64,000 bases of DNA, from assembly GCA_950106755.1 (NCBI GenBank), contig OX467091.1, positions 26,801,538-26,865,537 of the forward strand. The letters run 5' to 3'. The translations under genes and the position numbers were made by a program. The notes below the pieces were generated by a model. The model ran no database searches. It worked only from the letters and a program-made list of their open reading frames with translations, and was not told the DNA's origin. This DNA is from Climacium dendroides. Lineage: Eukaryota; Streptophyta; Bryopsida; Hypnales; Climaciaceae. Positions 1-10,816 of the stretch are shown here, one piece after another. The stretch's first letter is position 1. Every line of letters begins with the position of its first letter.

Positions 1-2098
1 TGTTGACCTGCCTTCTCGTTCTGTAATGTCCACAATGTTTTGTGATGCTCTTCTAACATCTCTTTGCATGTCTTCAACACCAACACCAACTTCTCATTCA
101 TAGCCTTGAGATTCTCATTCGTGGCCTTCAAATTCTCATTTGTTCGCTTCAAAGTCTTGTTATTTTTCTTGACATTCTCATAGTCATTACCCAAGGGCTT
201 CGAGTTTGGGATCGGCCTCCAATACAACGTGTTGTATTTGCTCTCCAATATCTCATACTTTGCCTTGAGGTCATCATGATCTTCTTTGGAGTAACGCACC
301 TCCTTCAACTCCAAATTTTGTTGTTCCAAAATTTTTTTATGCTTAAGGTCTTCCAACTTCTTGTCTTGTAGTTTGTCCACAAACTCGACAAACTTTCTGA
401 AAGCCAAAGCACCATGAAGAACGGATGGTGTCATTTTCGTAAATGTATTAGTTATTTGCGCAAGAGCAAGTGTCAATACAGCCACAACTCTAGCTGTACA
501 TGATAGAGAATACGCCGTTCTAAATATCTCGCCAAATCCTGCTGTTGAATTGCCTGAAGTGGAGCTGCGTCCTTCATTTGTAGTGCCACCTTCATTAGGA
601 TTTCCTCCTACATGCTCAGGGCCACCTTCGTTTATAGTGCTCCCTTCATTTCCGCCATTTGTTGCTTCTCTCTGAATTTCAAATTGATTCCATCGGAAGG
701 AACACTGCAACCAGTTCTCCATCCACTATAAGAAAACCTATCCAAAATTACAGAAACTCGTCCTAATTGACAAAAATCAGCCTGTCCTAATGTACAGAAA
801 ATTGACAGTTTTTTGTCAATTTGAACAATTTTCTGTCAATTCGGACAGTTTTTTGTCCTAATTGACAAAAACCTGTCAAATTTCTGTAGATTAGGACGGG
901 CTGATTTTTGTCAATTAGGACGCGTTTCTCTTGTAGTGATTTCTTCTAGTGGAGGCATCTTTTGTAGAGTCTTGAGATCCTTTGGGCTCAACAAAGCTAG
1001 CAACAGATGATCTTGGATAATCGGAGTCTCTTCGTCGTTGTTCACAGTAGCCTCGTCCCGAGAGTCCATCCTTACATCTGTCGGTTGAGTTGGATGCTCT
1101 TCATTTTGGTTTGGTGAAGTCCGAATTGCATTTTCAGGTCTGGACAGTAAGCTTGGTTTTTTCCTTGATTTAGGAGACGGAGGGACATAGAACATGATGT
1201 CTTGTGCTGTGTCTGCTAAAAACCGGTCAATACAAGCGTGAGCCTCCTTCACGTCTTAAAGGTCTTCTCTATCTTCAATGTCTTTTATAGGATCCTCTTC
1301 TTGGTGCTTCTGTGACATCGATGTAGATCCATGTTCTGTTGGCCGAGGGAGCTTCATTGCAACGTTGCTTTCTGGCACCCCTTCTAACACGTTTTGGGTA
1401 GGGTTCAAATTTGTCGGTGGAGTCAAAAAGACCTCTCCCTCCACACTGTCCACAAGACAAGTGATTCCTTTTGTGGGGTCCCCCATACAAGCCGGTTCTA
1501 CCGCCATTTTCTTTCCATTCAACACTTCCGTACGACGCACTTGGATTTCAATAGGGATCTGAATTGATTCCACAGCATCCTCTAATGCTTTCTTTTTTTC
1601 ACTTGCTTCAGGAAGTTGCGCCTTCGAAACAAACATATCAGGGATATGTTTTTGATGTCTGCCAATCGCAAGTGGCAATGTCGCTACCGTAGGATACGTA
1701 CTCCAATCCACCTGACGGCCTAGTATGAGTTCAGCGTAAACCATGCCTGCCAAGCTGTAGTTAATTTTGCCCTTGCTCATAGCCTTCTCCAGAAATAAGG
1801 CCTTCCACACCTCCATCAAACAGTATACAAAATGTTCATTGAGGCAATTCAATGGTTTAAAACAATATTCACGGGTGTGAAGAGGGTGACACTCTTGAGG
1901 CCACAACTTCCCAATGTGATACATTTTCACGTATTTGCGGTTCAATTTGGAGGTCCAATACTCCACATCCTCTTTCTCCCAACCCATCTCAGCCTTAATG
2001 TTGACGTCATCCAAAATGTCAAACCGTAGCTCATGACCAACGCCCTTCGGTTTTGACTTCTTCTTGCCTTCAGTTGCAGCACTACTTGCCCCCGCCAT
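1..2098 (-). pseudogene. KLWP-family protein gene with coiled-coil C-terminus, split by a MITE (3' end off the window)
   Basis: Function not recognised. The frame opens at ATG 2098 (good context, accATGGcg). Residues about 45-150 share spaced motifs with the gene at 5068-6174: KYVKM, KLWPQE, INYS and VDWSTYP. The frame meets an in-frame TAA at 1256-1258, then continues (acidic and Pro-rich, with SPKDLKTLQ) to the MITE at 724-938. Removing the MITE plus one 3-bp target copy joins ...PLEE to MENWLQ in frame. The second half reads open from 723 to base 1. It has an NEGG repeat stretch (GGNEG, GGNPNEGG), a hydrophobic patch and then a long Lys/Glu/Asn-rich coiled coil with a repeated NENLKA motif. 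The TAA and the MITE suggest a dead copy, unless an intron removes both. The promoter block lies at 2340-2560. Confidence 0.6.
724..938. mobile_element. CACTA-type hairpin MITE, copy 1 (215 bp)
   Basis: It starts CACTATAAGAAAAC and ends TTCTCTTGTAGTG, and its two halves are near reverse complements. It is built from repeated words such as GTCCTAATTGACA. Flanks ATC and ATT differ at one base of a 3-bp target site. It interrupts the coding frame of the gene at 1-2098. Confidence 0.85.
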
Positions 2099-2339
2099 GA
2101 CTGCTTGAGTGTCGAGTACTCACTTGCAATTTTAGAATGGAAATTTTCAATATATAATCCCCGTTCTCTTAAAATATATAATGTGCTTCACTGTCTCCAA
2201 ACGTATGTAAGTAACCAAGGACCAAAATCCAATGTAGTATGATCAAAATATGACTCCCACTCATCACCACATAGGAGCAACTAGCGCGTGAAGCAATAGT
2301 AGCACATCGGACATGGCAGTGATTCCCAAATGGAAGAGT

Positions 2340-2560
2340 GAAAGTGAGGAAATGTGTGTTGGCCGTCCGCCAATATACCCGTCCGCTTCCAGACCTAAAA
2401 GAAGCCCGGGACCGGACTTGTCCCGGACCACGCGGACGTGGCTCGAGCCGGCAGATGGGCGGACGGAGCTGCCCTGTCCGTCGCCGAAGTAGACGACCCG
2501 ACTGCGTCCGACCACCCCGTTCGCCCCATCCGCCTAGCCCGTCGCCTAGTATTTCGAGGC
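2340..2560 (-). promoter_or_regulatory. CGGAC-rich promoter block 1
   Basis: A GC-rich island in AT-rich surroundings, dense in CGGAC/GTCCG. On the minus strand a TATATTG box (about 2377-2371) lies between ACGGG and GGCGGACGGCC words. It sits about 275 bp before the ATG at 2098. The arrangement matches the blocks before the genes at 5068 and 7465. Promoter function is inferred from position and the TATA box. Confidence 0.5.
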
Positions 2561-2750
2561 GTCCAAATTTTTTCCAATTTGGCATGAGACCTAGGATTCT
2601 TCTCATCCGCCTTTACTTACTGTCAATTTTTTTGGGTCAATTAAAGTTTCAGCATCCTATGCTTTTGTCATTAACCCAGAAAATCAGAAATAGACAAGTT
2701 ATAATCAGATTTTAAATAATCATTTAGAGTTCTTTGAAGTTTACAGTGAG

Positions 2751-2783
2751 ACCCTAAACCCTAAACCCTAAAACCCTAAAACC
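2751..2783. repeat. Short interstitial CCCTAAA-type tract
   Basis: About four units of ACCCTAAA/ACCCTAAAA. This is the plant-type telomere motif in a short, slightly irregular internal tract, so it is not a chromosome end. Confidence 0.75.
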
Positions 2784-4259
2784 TTCAACTCTTAGTCTCC
2801 TACATTTCAGATTACGCCATTGTTTTGAGCAAATTGTAAATTTGTAATATTCATTTGAAATTGTATGCATACAAATTTTAACTAGACATAAAGGACATTA
2901 TTTTTTTATTTATTTTTTCATCATGTAGGATATTTCAAACGGAAAGAAAAAAACAAGAACATGATCAATATTAGTGATGAAGTGAAACGTTATAATTTAC
3001 AATTGACCGAATTGAGATGGTGCTACAATCACAACAATTACTTGAAGGGGTTTGGTTTTGGTTTTGGTTTTGAAGCTCATGGACAATTTCCATTGACTTC
3101 AAGGTGTTTTGTACATATGGACTTATGGAGAAGCCAAAAATGTATATAACTTATGCATGTCACACACTTCAACGCCATGTTTGTACTGTATTTTGTAATG
3201 CCCTTTTTTGATTAGGATTGTTTTAAAAGTAAGGGTATACAAAGAGTGTAAGACTTCACAACATTTCAGGAATTAGTAGAACTCTAAAACCCTGTTGTAA
3301 TGAGAAAAGCATTATAATCTTCTAATCTATAAAAGATATGTTCTATTTGTATAAGTTCTTCTTTTATCTAAGGCTGGGTTTATACTGTGCCTAAGGCCGA
3401 ATGGAAGTCCAGTCGGATTTGCCTTCGATTCGTTCTTCAATCCGGCCCCAGTTTTTTCCATTCGACCCTACTTAATCTAAACCCCTTGGGCCGAATTTTC
3501 AATTCATGTGCTCTTCAATTTTTTCAAGGCTCAATTAAAAAACGTCAATAAAAATTTGCATGTTTATCTTTTATTTCTTTTTTAATTAAAAACAAAGATT
3601 TTTTTTTTTTTTCATTTTTCTTTTTGTTTCTATATTTTTTATTTCTAAAATACAAAAAGAAGTTTATTTATTTATTACTTAAAAATAAAATAAAAATTTA
3701 ATATTTTGGTTTTCCTCTTATATAGAATATGCATTTGTAATCAACATGTTTAATGCTAAAACATAGGTACTTTATTGTAGTCACTTAGATGATTTTCCTT
3801 TAAAATTAAATAAAGTAAATTCATATGGGAGTTGCTCTTAGAACCCCTGTGCTCTAAGAGTGATCATGACGGAGAGGTACATTTTGCTTTAGTGAATGTA
3901 CTAGCACATTTTAGGACATGGTTACTTTTAATGACTATTGCCTTTCAACTTAAGAAAATTCATAACTAATTACAGAAAGATTTAAAAAATATGAAAGAAA
4001 TCAAGTCACCAAAAAAATATGAGGATAAAGGGCCTAACGTGCATTTCAAAATCTACTCTACAATTTTTTAAATGAATCTTTAATGTGGTTTTTTCTCCAA
4101 GAGTTAGTGTATTTGAAGCTCATTTCCAAAAGCCCTCAACACTATGAAAGTCAAGTTTGTAATGGAAACTCTTGTACAAAATCTTGAATAAGAAAATCAT
4201 AATCAATCATTTAGAAAATTGGATTTTTGATGCTAAAGTTAGATTTAGAATAGACTTAC

Positions 4260-4262
<3 letters not shown>

Positions 4263-4321
<59 letters not shown>
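4263..4321. repeat. (TA)n microsatellite
   Basis: About 29 uninterrupted TA units in an AT-rich spacer. Confidence 0.95.
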
Positions 4322-4604
4322 CTACTAAGAATAGCAATTTGGTTCAATATTATCAGACTAAGAATTTCTATTCTCATAGATAATTTTCTTTCTTATTTAG
4401 TATTTAGGAAGCTTTAATTCATTTAATTAGGATTTGTTATGAGATTTCAATTTGTTTTCATCAATTTTTTTTGAGATTTCAACTTATGTCCTGTTATAAA
4501 TTTTGAAAATTTCACTACATGCCATATTTATTTTATTTTTTAATTAATTTTTAATGAATCTGACTTGAGCATAGGGTATTCCAAGTAATGAACTTCAATG
4601 TGTA

Positions 4605-4900
4605 TAAGAACGGCCCGTTCACCGTCCACTCGTCCGCCATCCGCCTGTCCGCCCGTCCGCTGTCCGTCCGTCCACTGTCCGTCCGCTATCCGTCCGCCGC
4701 GCGGTCAGAGCGTCCGTCCGATGTAGTCGTCCGCAGTTCGTCGAGGCCGTGCGATTGGACGCGCTGGGGCATATTGCCCGTCCGATCTGGCGGTCGGCCC
4801 GTCCGCCCGTCGGATTTGGGCAGTGATGTCAGCATCCGCGGACGGTATAAAGAGGGGCGCGGACGGCCCATTCTGCGCAGTTGTTTCCCTTGCGGAGTGG
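4605..4900 (+). promoter_or_regulatory. CGGAC-rich promoter block 2 with TATA box
   Basis: Dense GTCCG/CGGAC words, at first in near-tandem form (GTCCGTCCGCT), then TATAAAG at 4846-4852. The TATA box is bracketed by GCGGACGG on the left and GCGGACGGCC on the right. It lies about 222 bp before ATG 5068. A pyrimidine-rich stretch and a possible 5' leader follow. Confidence 0.55.
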
Positions 4901-5067
4901 GCAGATCCAGCGCCAATTGGTATCTGTGAGCCCCTTCCAACTTAGAGCGTGAACAACTGTAAATGAATTAATTTAATTTTTTGTAATTTCTTCATCACCT
5001 TCTCAATTATAGAAATTGTAAACTTCTCACTCAAACATTGCATTCGGTGCGGAAAAGAAGGATTACC

Positions 5068-6174
5068 ATGGCTCCAAAAGGATTTCCCAATCCGCTGAAG
5101 AAGAATACAAAGGAAAAATCACAAGACATGGATTGGGACGCCTACTTCAACCACTTTTGTGTGGCTGAAGAGGGATGGCAATATGAGCCCAAAGCAGTAT
5201 GGACTTGCACAACGTGCCGAGAGTATGTGAAAATGTCACAAATTGCCAAACTCTGGCCAGCAGATAACATGGTTGTATTAGAGAGACAAGTGAGACAGTG
5301 GAAAGGTCCCATGAACACTTGCAAAAGTGAACATTTCAAGCAGAGATACGAGGAGATTTGGGCATCTTGCGGTCTAGGTGCTTCCAAACCAAATATCATG
5401 AACTATTCCACCATGGCAATGATTTGGGCGGAGATTGTACTCCAGAAAGATGTGGATTGGCATACGGTGCCTGCAAAGGACAAGAAGACCAAATTGAGTT
5501 GTGACAAAGCGGTAATAGACACCAATTGGGTTGGTCCAAGCGATTGCATGCCAAAGTGGTCTAATTGGGGTCAATTTGGATTTCCTCCGGAACCATTGCC
5601 AGATGCAGAGGACAGTGATGATGATGACGAAGAAGACTTACCACCTCCACCTCCACTTCCACAAAGGCACGAACGTCGAGAAGAGTGCAAAGACTTGGAC
5701 TTCCAAAATCAATTGCGAGAGACAACAAGAAATAGTATTTTGGATCAAGGTCACCCGCGTCAACAACGGTCACCACCTCGTCATGATTGTGATGTGCGTT
5801 GCCCGCAATACGGAGGAGGAAGTTCACATTTTAGCCCTGGCCCCCACGATGACTTCCAAAACATACGAGGAAGCCATGGAAGCACAAGGTTTACGGACTA
5901 CGGTTGCCCACAATATGGTGGGTCGCAATTCTATCCGGGGACGAGAGGGCTGGACTCATATGGGCCTCGCGGAAGCTCATACTACACCGGCTCAAGCGAA
6001 CGAGGGACAAGAGGGGCCGAGGCAAATGCATCACCTCCTCCACCTCCACCATTTGGAGGTCCATACTTCTCCGATTACGAACAAAGAGGAGGGTCTGGCG
6101 GATATGGGCGATCTGGTGGCTTCAATTCCACACCCCAAGGTCGAAATGACGATAGTAGTTCGGATTCAGAATAG
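5068..6174 (+). CDS. KLWP-family protein with acidic, proline-rich and RG/GY-rich tail (about 368 aa)
   Basis: Function not recognised. I start it at ATG 5068 (accATGGct) rather than the upstream in-frame ATG 5038, because the context is better. Residues about 20-150 form the conserved part shared with the gene at 1-2098: CTTCREYVKM, IAKLWPADN, IMNYSTMAMIWAEIVL and DVDWHTVP. Then follow an acidic run (DSDDDDEEDLP), polyproline (PPPPPLPQ), two CPQYGG repeats and a Gly/Arg/Tyr-rich low-complexity tail ending DDSSSDSE. Such tails are common in RNA-binding or condensate-forming proteins, but no RNA-binding domain is visible. The frame is intact, unlike its neighbours. It follows a CGGAC promoter block, and its 3' flank resembles that of the kinase pseudogene. 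It may be a gene carried by a repeat family. Confidence 0.7.
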   Translation: MAPKGFPNPLKKNTKEKSQDMDWDAYFNHFCVAEEGWQYEPKAVWTCTTCREYVKMSQIAKLWPADNMVVLERQVRQWKGPMNTCKSEHFKQRYEEIWASCGLGASKPNIMNYSTMAMIWAEIVLQKDVDWHTVPAKDKKTKLSCDKAVIDTNWVGPSDCMPKWSNWGQFGFPPEPLPDAEDSDDDDEEDLPPPPPLPQRHERREECKDLDFQNQLRETTRNSILDQGHPRQQRSPPRHDCDVRCPQYGGGSSHFSPGPHDDFQNIRGSHGSTRFTDYGCPQYGGSQFYPGTRGLDSYGPRGSSYYTGSSERGTRGAEANASPPPPPPFGGPYFSDYEQRGGSGGYGRSGGFNSTPQGRNDDSSSDSE

Positions 6175-6399
6175 AGTATAATGTAGTTTAACTATTTAAG
6201 GGTAGAGTAGAAGATGTCTTTTGACTTATTTGGAGGTTATGGATTTACTATTATTGTTTAAATGTATTTTGGTGACCACTTTTGTGACCATTAGTGGTCA
6301 AGGATGTCACTATTTAAAACTTTGAACATGCACATCTATTGAACATGTTTAGTTGTAGTACCAAAAATCTCTTCTTGGAAATGCTTGACAGTGTTTTTT

Positions 6400-6960
6400 C
6401 TTTTTTAGATTTAGTGCAAGGGTACCGAATGCAATGTTGACTTTCTATATTCTTTACCTGCTTTTGGAAGTTGGAAATGAGATTGAAATGCAATTAGTTC
6501 TGGAGAATAAATTAGAATCCAAATTCATTTGGACGAATTGTATAATAGTATTGTGGATTTTGATTAGCCCTAATGTAATTGGGCTTATACACATTAAGCC
6601 TTCCAATTTTTCGTGTCACGAAGTTCATAGGTTTGACTTGCAAGAAATATTTGAACTCTTTTTTGCAATTTGAACACCCTCATAGGTAAACATTATAATT
6701 TTTAACTCCATAAGGGATATTGTTGTGCTTTCTTTTTTTCCATAATGTCTAGCATGTCTAGTTTGAATTTGTACGGTTAAAAACTCGAAATTCCAAGAAA
6801 ATGATAAATGTAATGAAAATATTGACATTTCTTCAGAAGTAAAAATTTCAAGAAATTGAAGGAAGTTGAGAAAAAGCCTTGGGTCTATTTTTTTAATTAT
6901 TAGGCATTGAAATGGCCAAATGCCCAATTCCTCCCAAATAAGAAGACCTACATGAAGCTT
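6400..6960. repeat. 3'-flank repeat, copy 1
   Basis: The stretch beginning GCAAGGGTACC, and further words such as GTCTAGTTTGAATTTGTA and GATATTGTTGTRCTTTCTT, recur in the same order at about 9660-10120. Both copies lie just downstream of a gene and upstream of the next CGGAC block. No gene is seen between 6,181 and 7,005. Confidence 0.6.
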
Positions 6961-7009
6961 ATTGAATGAAAAGGGGGAAAAATCACCCTAAAAATGAGAT
7001 AGTAGAAAT

Positions 7010-7300
7010 GAAGCGGACGATCTAAAAATCGCCCCCTCTAGACCGTCCGATCACGCAGACTGTCCGTCCGCTCGATCGGACGGGCCAGAGGGGGCGGACG
7101 GCCACCCCGTCGGCCCGATCGGACGGCCTCTATTCGACCGTGCGGACCGGATGAGGCATCCGCCAACCCTAGACCTTCCGATCGGACGGCCAGGAAGAGG
7201 CGGACGGCCAGTCCGTCTGCCCGATCGGACGGCCTCCGTCCGCTGTAGGACTGGAATGAGGCCGTCCGCCTCATATAAGAGAAGCGGACGGACCGTTCAC
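7010..7300 (+). promoter_or_regulatory. CGGAC-rich promoter block 3 with TATA box
   Basis: Repeated CGATCGGACGG and GGCGGACGGCC words, then TATAAG at 7274-7279, flanked by GCCGTCCGCC on the left and GCGGACGGACC on the right. It lies about 190 bp before the probable start of the kinase pseudogene at 7465. Confidence 0.55.
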
Positions 7301-7464
7301 TCTCACTTTTGCCTTCCCCCTTGCATGCAAGAGAGAGCGGAGAGCTTGGTGGATTGACCTCCATTGGCTCCTTTCTTTAGGTGGGTAAAAGTTTAATATT
7401 TGGGGTAACTCTTGCCAAATTTTTTATAAAACTTTGACGTTCATCATTCTACCGGTTTATCAAC

Positions 7465-8951
7465 ATATCGAGGGCGAAGAAGGCTTCCAAGGAGCCGAAG
7501 GAAAAAGAAGAAGCCCCCTCTATTCAGTGGACAAGGGAGAATCCCTCAGAGAGTTGCAAAGCATTCTTAATCGAATTGATTGTGAAGTTTTATGAGATAG
7601 AGACTACAGTGTCTCTTGACACTAAATATGTGCGATATGAAGAGGACTGCATCGAGAAATTCTTCGTGGATATGAGGCAGAGGATGTTGGACGCCTTGCA
7701 CGTATCGTAGTGGATTCATGAAATGGAGAAGAAGAATTTCCCCAAATTTCTTGACAGCAAGGTGCATGATGCATTATGGAATGCCTCGGTCATTTTGGAT
7801 AAATATTGAAGGAAGAAACGCGAAAATGATGAAGCCTTCGAGCATGTCATTATGAAAGCGGATTTATTCACCTAAAGGTGCCAACCATTTAGGAAGAGGC
7901 AGAATAGAGCAGGGTCAATTGGTTGGTGGATGAGCAAGCCTGGAATGGACCAAGCACAAAATATACGTCGCCTTCTAATAGCCCTTCCAGAAGCGGCCAT
8001 GGTGATTCGCGTAAATAACAAAATCATGCGGGGTGGCTATGCTACAATTCGGAGAGTGCGAATAAAAGGATGTGGGGAGATTCATCCATCATGGGAGTTT
8101 GCAGCAAAGATGTCTCTCCAAGAAGGTGAATGACCTGCTTTTGCAAAGATGGAACACAATACTGAGACTATGCCAGTGAGGATTCCGCATGCTGGAGTGA
8201 TACGTTTTTTTGCAGTGCACTCTAAAAAGAATGAAGGATACTCATTCTGGTGGAACGGTGGTACATTGCATGAAATGATGCGTCGGGATGACGACTATCC
8301 AAACAACATAGCCCTTCGAGTGCTGTATGAGCCGCGTATAACAGAAGAAGAAATCATTGTTGCTAAAAATCTGAAGCGATTTAGAGCCAAATGTGTGGAG
8401 CTTGCATGGGCATTACTGCACATCATGAATGCGGTGCACACCGCTGGACATCTCCACAACGACATTTCTCCGGACAACATCATGTTTCATTTTCCTGAAG
8501 ATGAGTCCCGGGTTTACATTGGAGTTTGTGATTGGGGGATGACTACAGTGATGAGCGAGCCCATGAAGTCGTTGTATACATTCACATCAACAGCTGAAAA
8601 GGACGAAGCTATAAAGATGAGGTGGTGGGTGGATCCCAGTATTACCTATGTACACGGAAGAGATGCGGATGTGCAAAACATCCCTTCTCTTTCCATGCAA
8701 TCCGAGCAGTATGTTGTTGCTAAATTAGCTGAACGGATCAGTAGGCAGTGCATGTCTGAGGCGTATCACAAGTTGCAGGTGAATCAAGTAGCTCACATGT
8801 CAAGTACCTCCATCCACAATTTGCACAGGTGTTTGATACTTACTTGAAGCGCATTCAGAACAAAGAGAGTACTTTGGCACAAGTCATCTTCCGTTTTAGT
8901 ACTTCATTCAACTGGCCTATTCCGGATGAACACTTTCGTGGTTCATATTGA
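7465..8951 (+). pseudogene. Decayed protein-kinase-like gene with unknown N-terminal domain
   Basis: One frame runs from 7465, where ATA followed by TCG AGG GCG AAG looks like a mutated ATG, to about 8795. In-frame stops lie at 7708 (TAG), 7807 (TGA), 7873 (TAA) and 8131 (TGA). A frameshift near 8795 moves the rest into another frame that ends at TGA 8949-8951. The N-terminal 150 codons are basic and then helical, with no known domain. The second half shows kinase landmarks: a Gly-rich loop (RGGYATIRRV), a candidate ATP-binding Lys (EFAAKMS), a catalytic loop HNDISPDNIM in place of HRDxxxxN, and CDWG in place of DFG. The kinase fold is fairly clear; the N-terminal part and the substrate are unknown. 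The upstream block suggests the same promoter type as the KLWP genes. Confidence 0.65.
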
Positions 8952-10490
8952 AGTTCAAGAATAGTTTATATAACTATATAGGCTGGTAGTATGCATAGAT
9001 GCCAAGTAGTATGTATGCGAATTACATAGTTGCATAGCATATGTGCACCATTTTGATTTTTTAAGACCAATGAATGCCAATGTAGTTGGACTTTTATGTG
9101 CCTTTGTAATTGACGAGGATATTTTAATTGATAATGATTTTTAAAGTGTGTGAATTGTCCCTATCTTTTGTCATTGTAGGTTTGCAATTTTGCATAGAAA
9201 AGTCTAAAACCCTGCAATTACGGAAATTGTGATTTTTTAAGTTGGTATTTGCAAGAATGACAAGTTTTTGTTTTAAATTGTATGGTCTTCCAATTGTTCA
9301 ATTTGCCATGTATGGTTGAAGATATTCAATTGGACAATGTATTATGTATAATTGTAAATTGTCTTCTAGATTCTAGAAGCATGGTTTTTTGTTTGGTATC
9401 AATGGTATGTTGTTAATTTTTTTAATCCAACGGGTTTGTCGGCTTCATTAAGATGTTAAAAAAAAATAGTAATTACCCCCTAAATGCTTGAGGCACCAAA
9501 ATATTAAATATGGTGTTTGCAAAACTTTGAAGTTCAGTAAAACCTAACTATTTTTCATCATTTTAGTAAGCTAATAATTTTGGGAAATTCTTTTTGAAGT
9601 CTACTTTTGGCTCCAGAAGTCTGATCTTGCAATTAAAGGACAATGATTTTTCTAAAAGAGATATTATGCAAGGGTACCTTGTGCAATCTTGACTTTTCTT
9701 TTGTGTTAAGAGCTTTTGGAAATGAGCCTCAAATACAGTAGATCTTGGAGGAAAATTCACATTGGAAATTCATATTAAAAAATTATAGAGTAAATTTTTT
9801 AAAGTCGTAAATTGATTGAGGTAGTGCAAGTTTGGCCCATTAACCTCATATTCTTTGGGTCCCCAGCATTTTAGATTTGCCTTGCCAAAAAAAAAGGCTT
9901 CAACTTTTTTTTGCAATTTTAACAGCATCATAGTCAAATGTTATAATCTTTCACTCTACAAGTGATATTGTTGTACTTTCTTTTCCTATGCAATCTCTAA
10001 CAAGTCTAGTTTGAATTTGTATGGTTACAATTCCAAAAAAATTGATACATCTTACCAAAATGTGGGCTCTTTGTTCAATTTAGAGCAAATTAAAGGAAGT
10101 TGAAATTTGAAAATAAGGCTTGGGCATGTAGGGGTTACAACATCCTATGGTTATTTGGATGATTGAATTTGTTTGAACCATCAACCATTGTTTTTTTGGG
10201 CCAATTGAAGGCCCAAATGCCTAAAAAAAATGGACTGCACCAAATCTATAGGTTAAATTTGAAGAAAAATTGGATGATAATGCCAAATTGCTCGAATTTG
10301 AAAGAAAGAAAATTGGATGAAATTGCGCACATCAAATGTAACTCATCTAAATATGTGGATGAAAAGATAGTTCTATCCAAAATATAAATGAATACTAAAA
10401 AATTTAGTAATATTATTTTGTCATATATTGCCACTTTAGCAATTCTCCAAAAATTCGAAAAAAACCCATGGTTTCATCCCTACACCGAAG
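8952..10490. other. AT-rich 3' flank and spacer, including 3'-flank repeat copy 2 (about 9660-10120)
   Basis: No gene seen. Words around 9,665-10,040 repeat those at 6,400-6,790 in the same order, so the 3' flanks of two different genes share an origin. Confidence 0.5.
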
Positions 10491-10496
10491 TTTACC

Positions 10497-10805
10497 CCAT
10501 TTTCCGCCTGATGCCCCGATCGGACGACCCCACATGGACCTGCCTTCCCGTTTGCCCCGTCTGCCTTCCCGTCCGCCTCCCCATCCGCCTCCCCGTCCGC
10601 CCTCCCGTCTGCCCTTCCCGTCTGCATCCGCCTCCCCATCCACCTCCCCATTTCTCGTTCGCCTTCCCGTCCACCTCGTCCGCTCTGTCCGAATCCCCGT
10701 CCGCCTTCCTGTCCGCCCATCCGCCCGTCCGCTGGATGGGGATGGTCGGAACGTCCTATGTCGGCGGACGCGGACGTTGGACGTCTGAACGTTCGGACGT
10801 CCATG
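10497..10805. promoter_or_regulatory. CGGAC-rich block 4 (no clear TATA)
   Basis: Long runs of CCGTCCGCC and CCCGTCCGCCT words, ending in GCGGACGCGGACG and GTTCGGACGTCC. It lies directly before the DUF7869 gene fragment. No TATA box is obvious, so promoter status is doubtful. It may be an eroded copy of blocks 1-3. Confidence 0.35.
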
Positions 10806-10816
10806 TAACCCTGGTC

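Larger units (their letters stand above)
2561..4585. other. AT-rich spacer without a recognisable gene
   Basis: It contains the CCCTAAA tract and the TA microsatellite listed separately, poly-T and poly-A runs, and no convincing reading frame. A short GGTTTTGGTTTTGG run near 3050 is low complexity. Confidence 0.5.

Noticed and set aside
2751..2783. Chromosome end
   Set aside because: Only about four imperfect CCCTAAA units within gene-bearing sequence.
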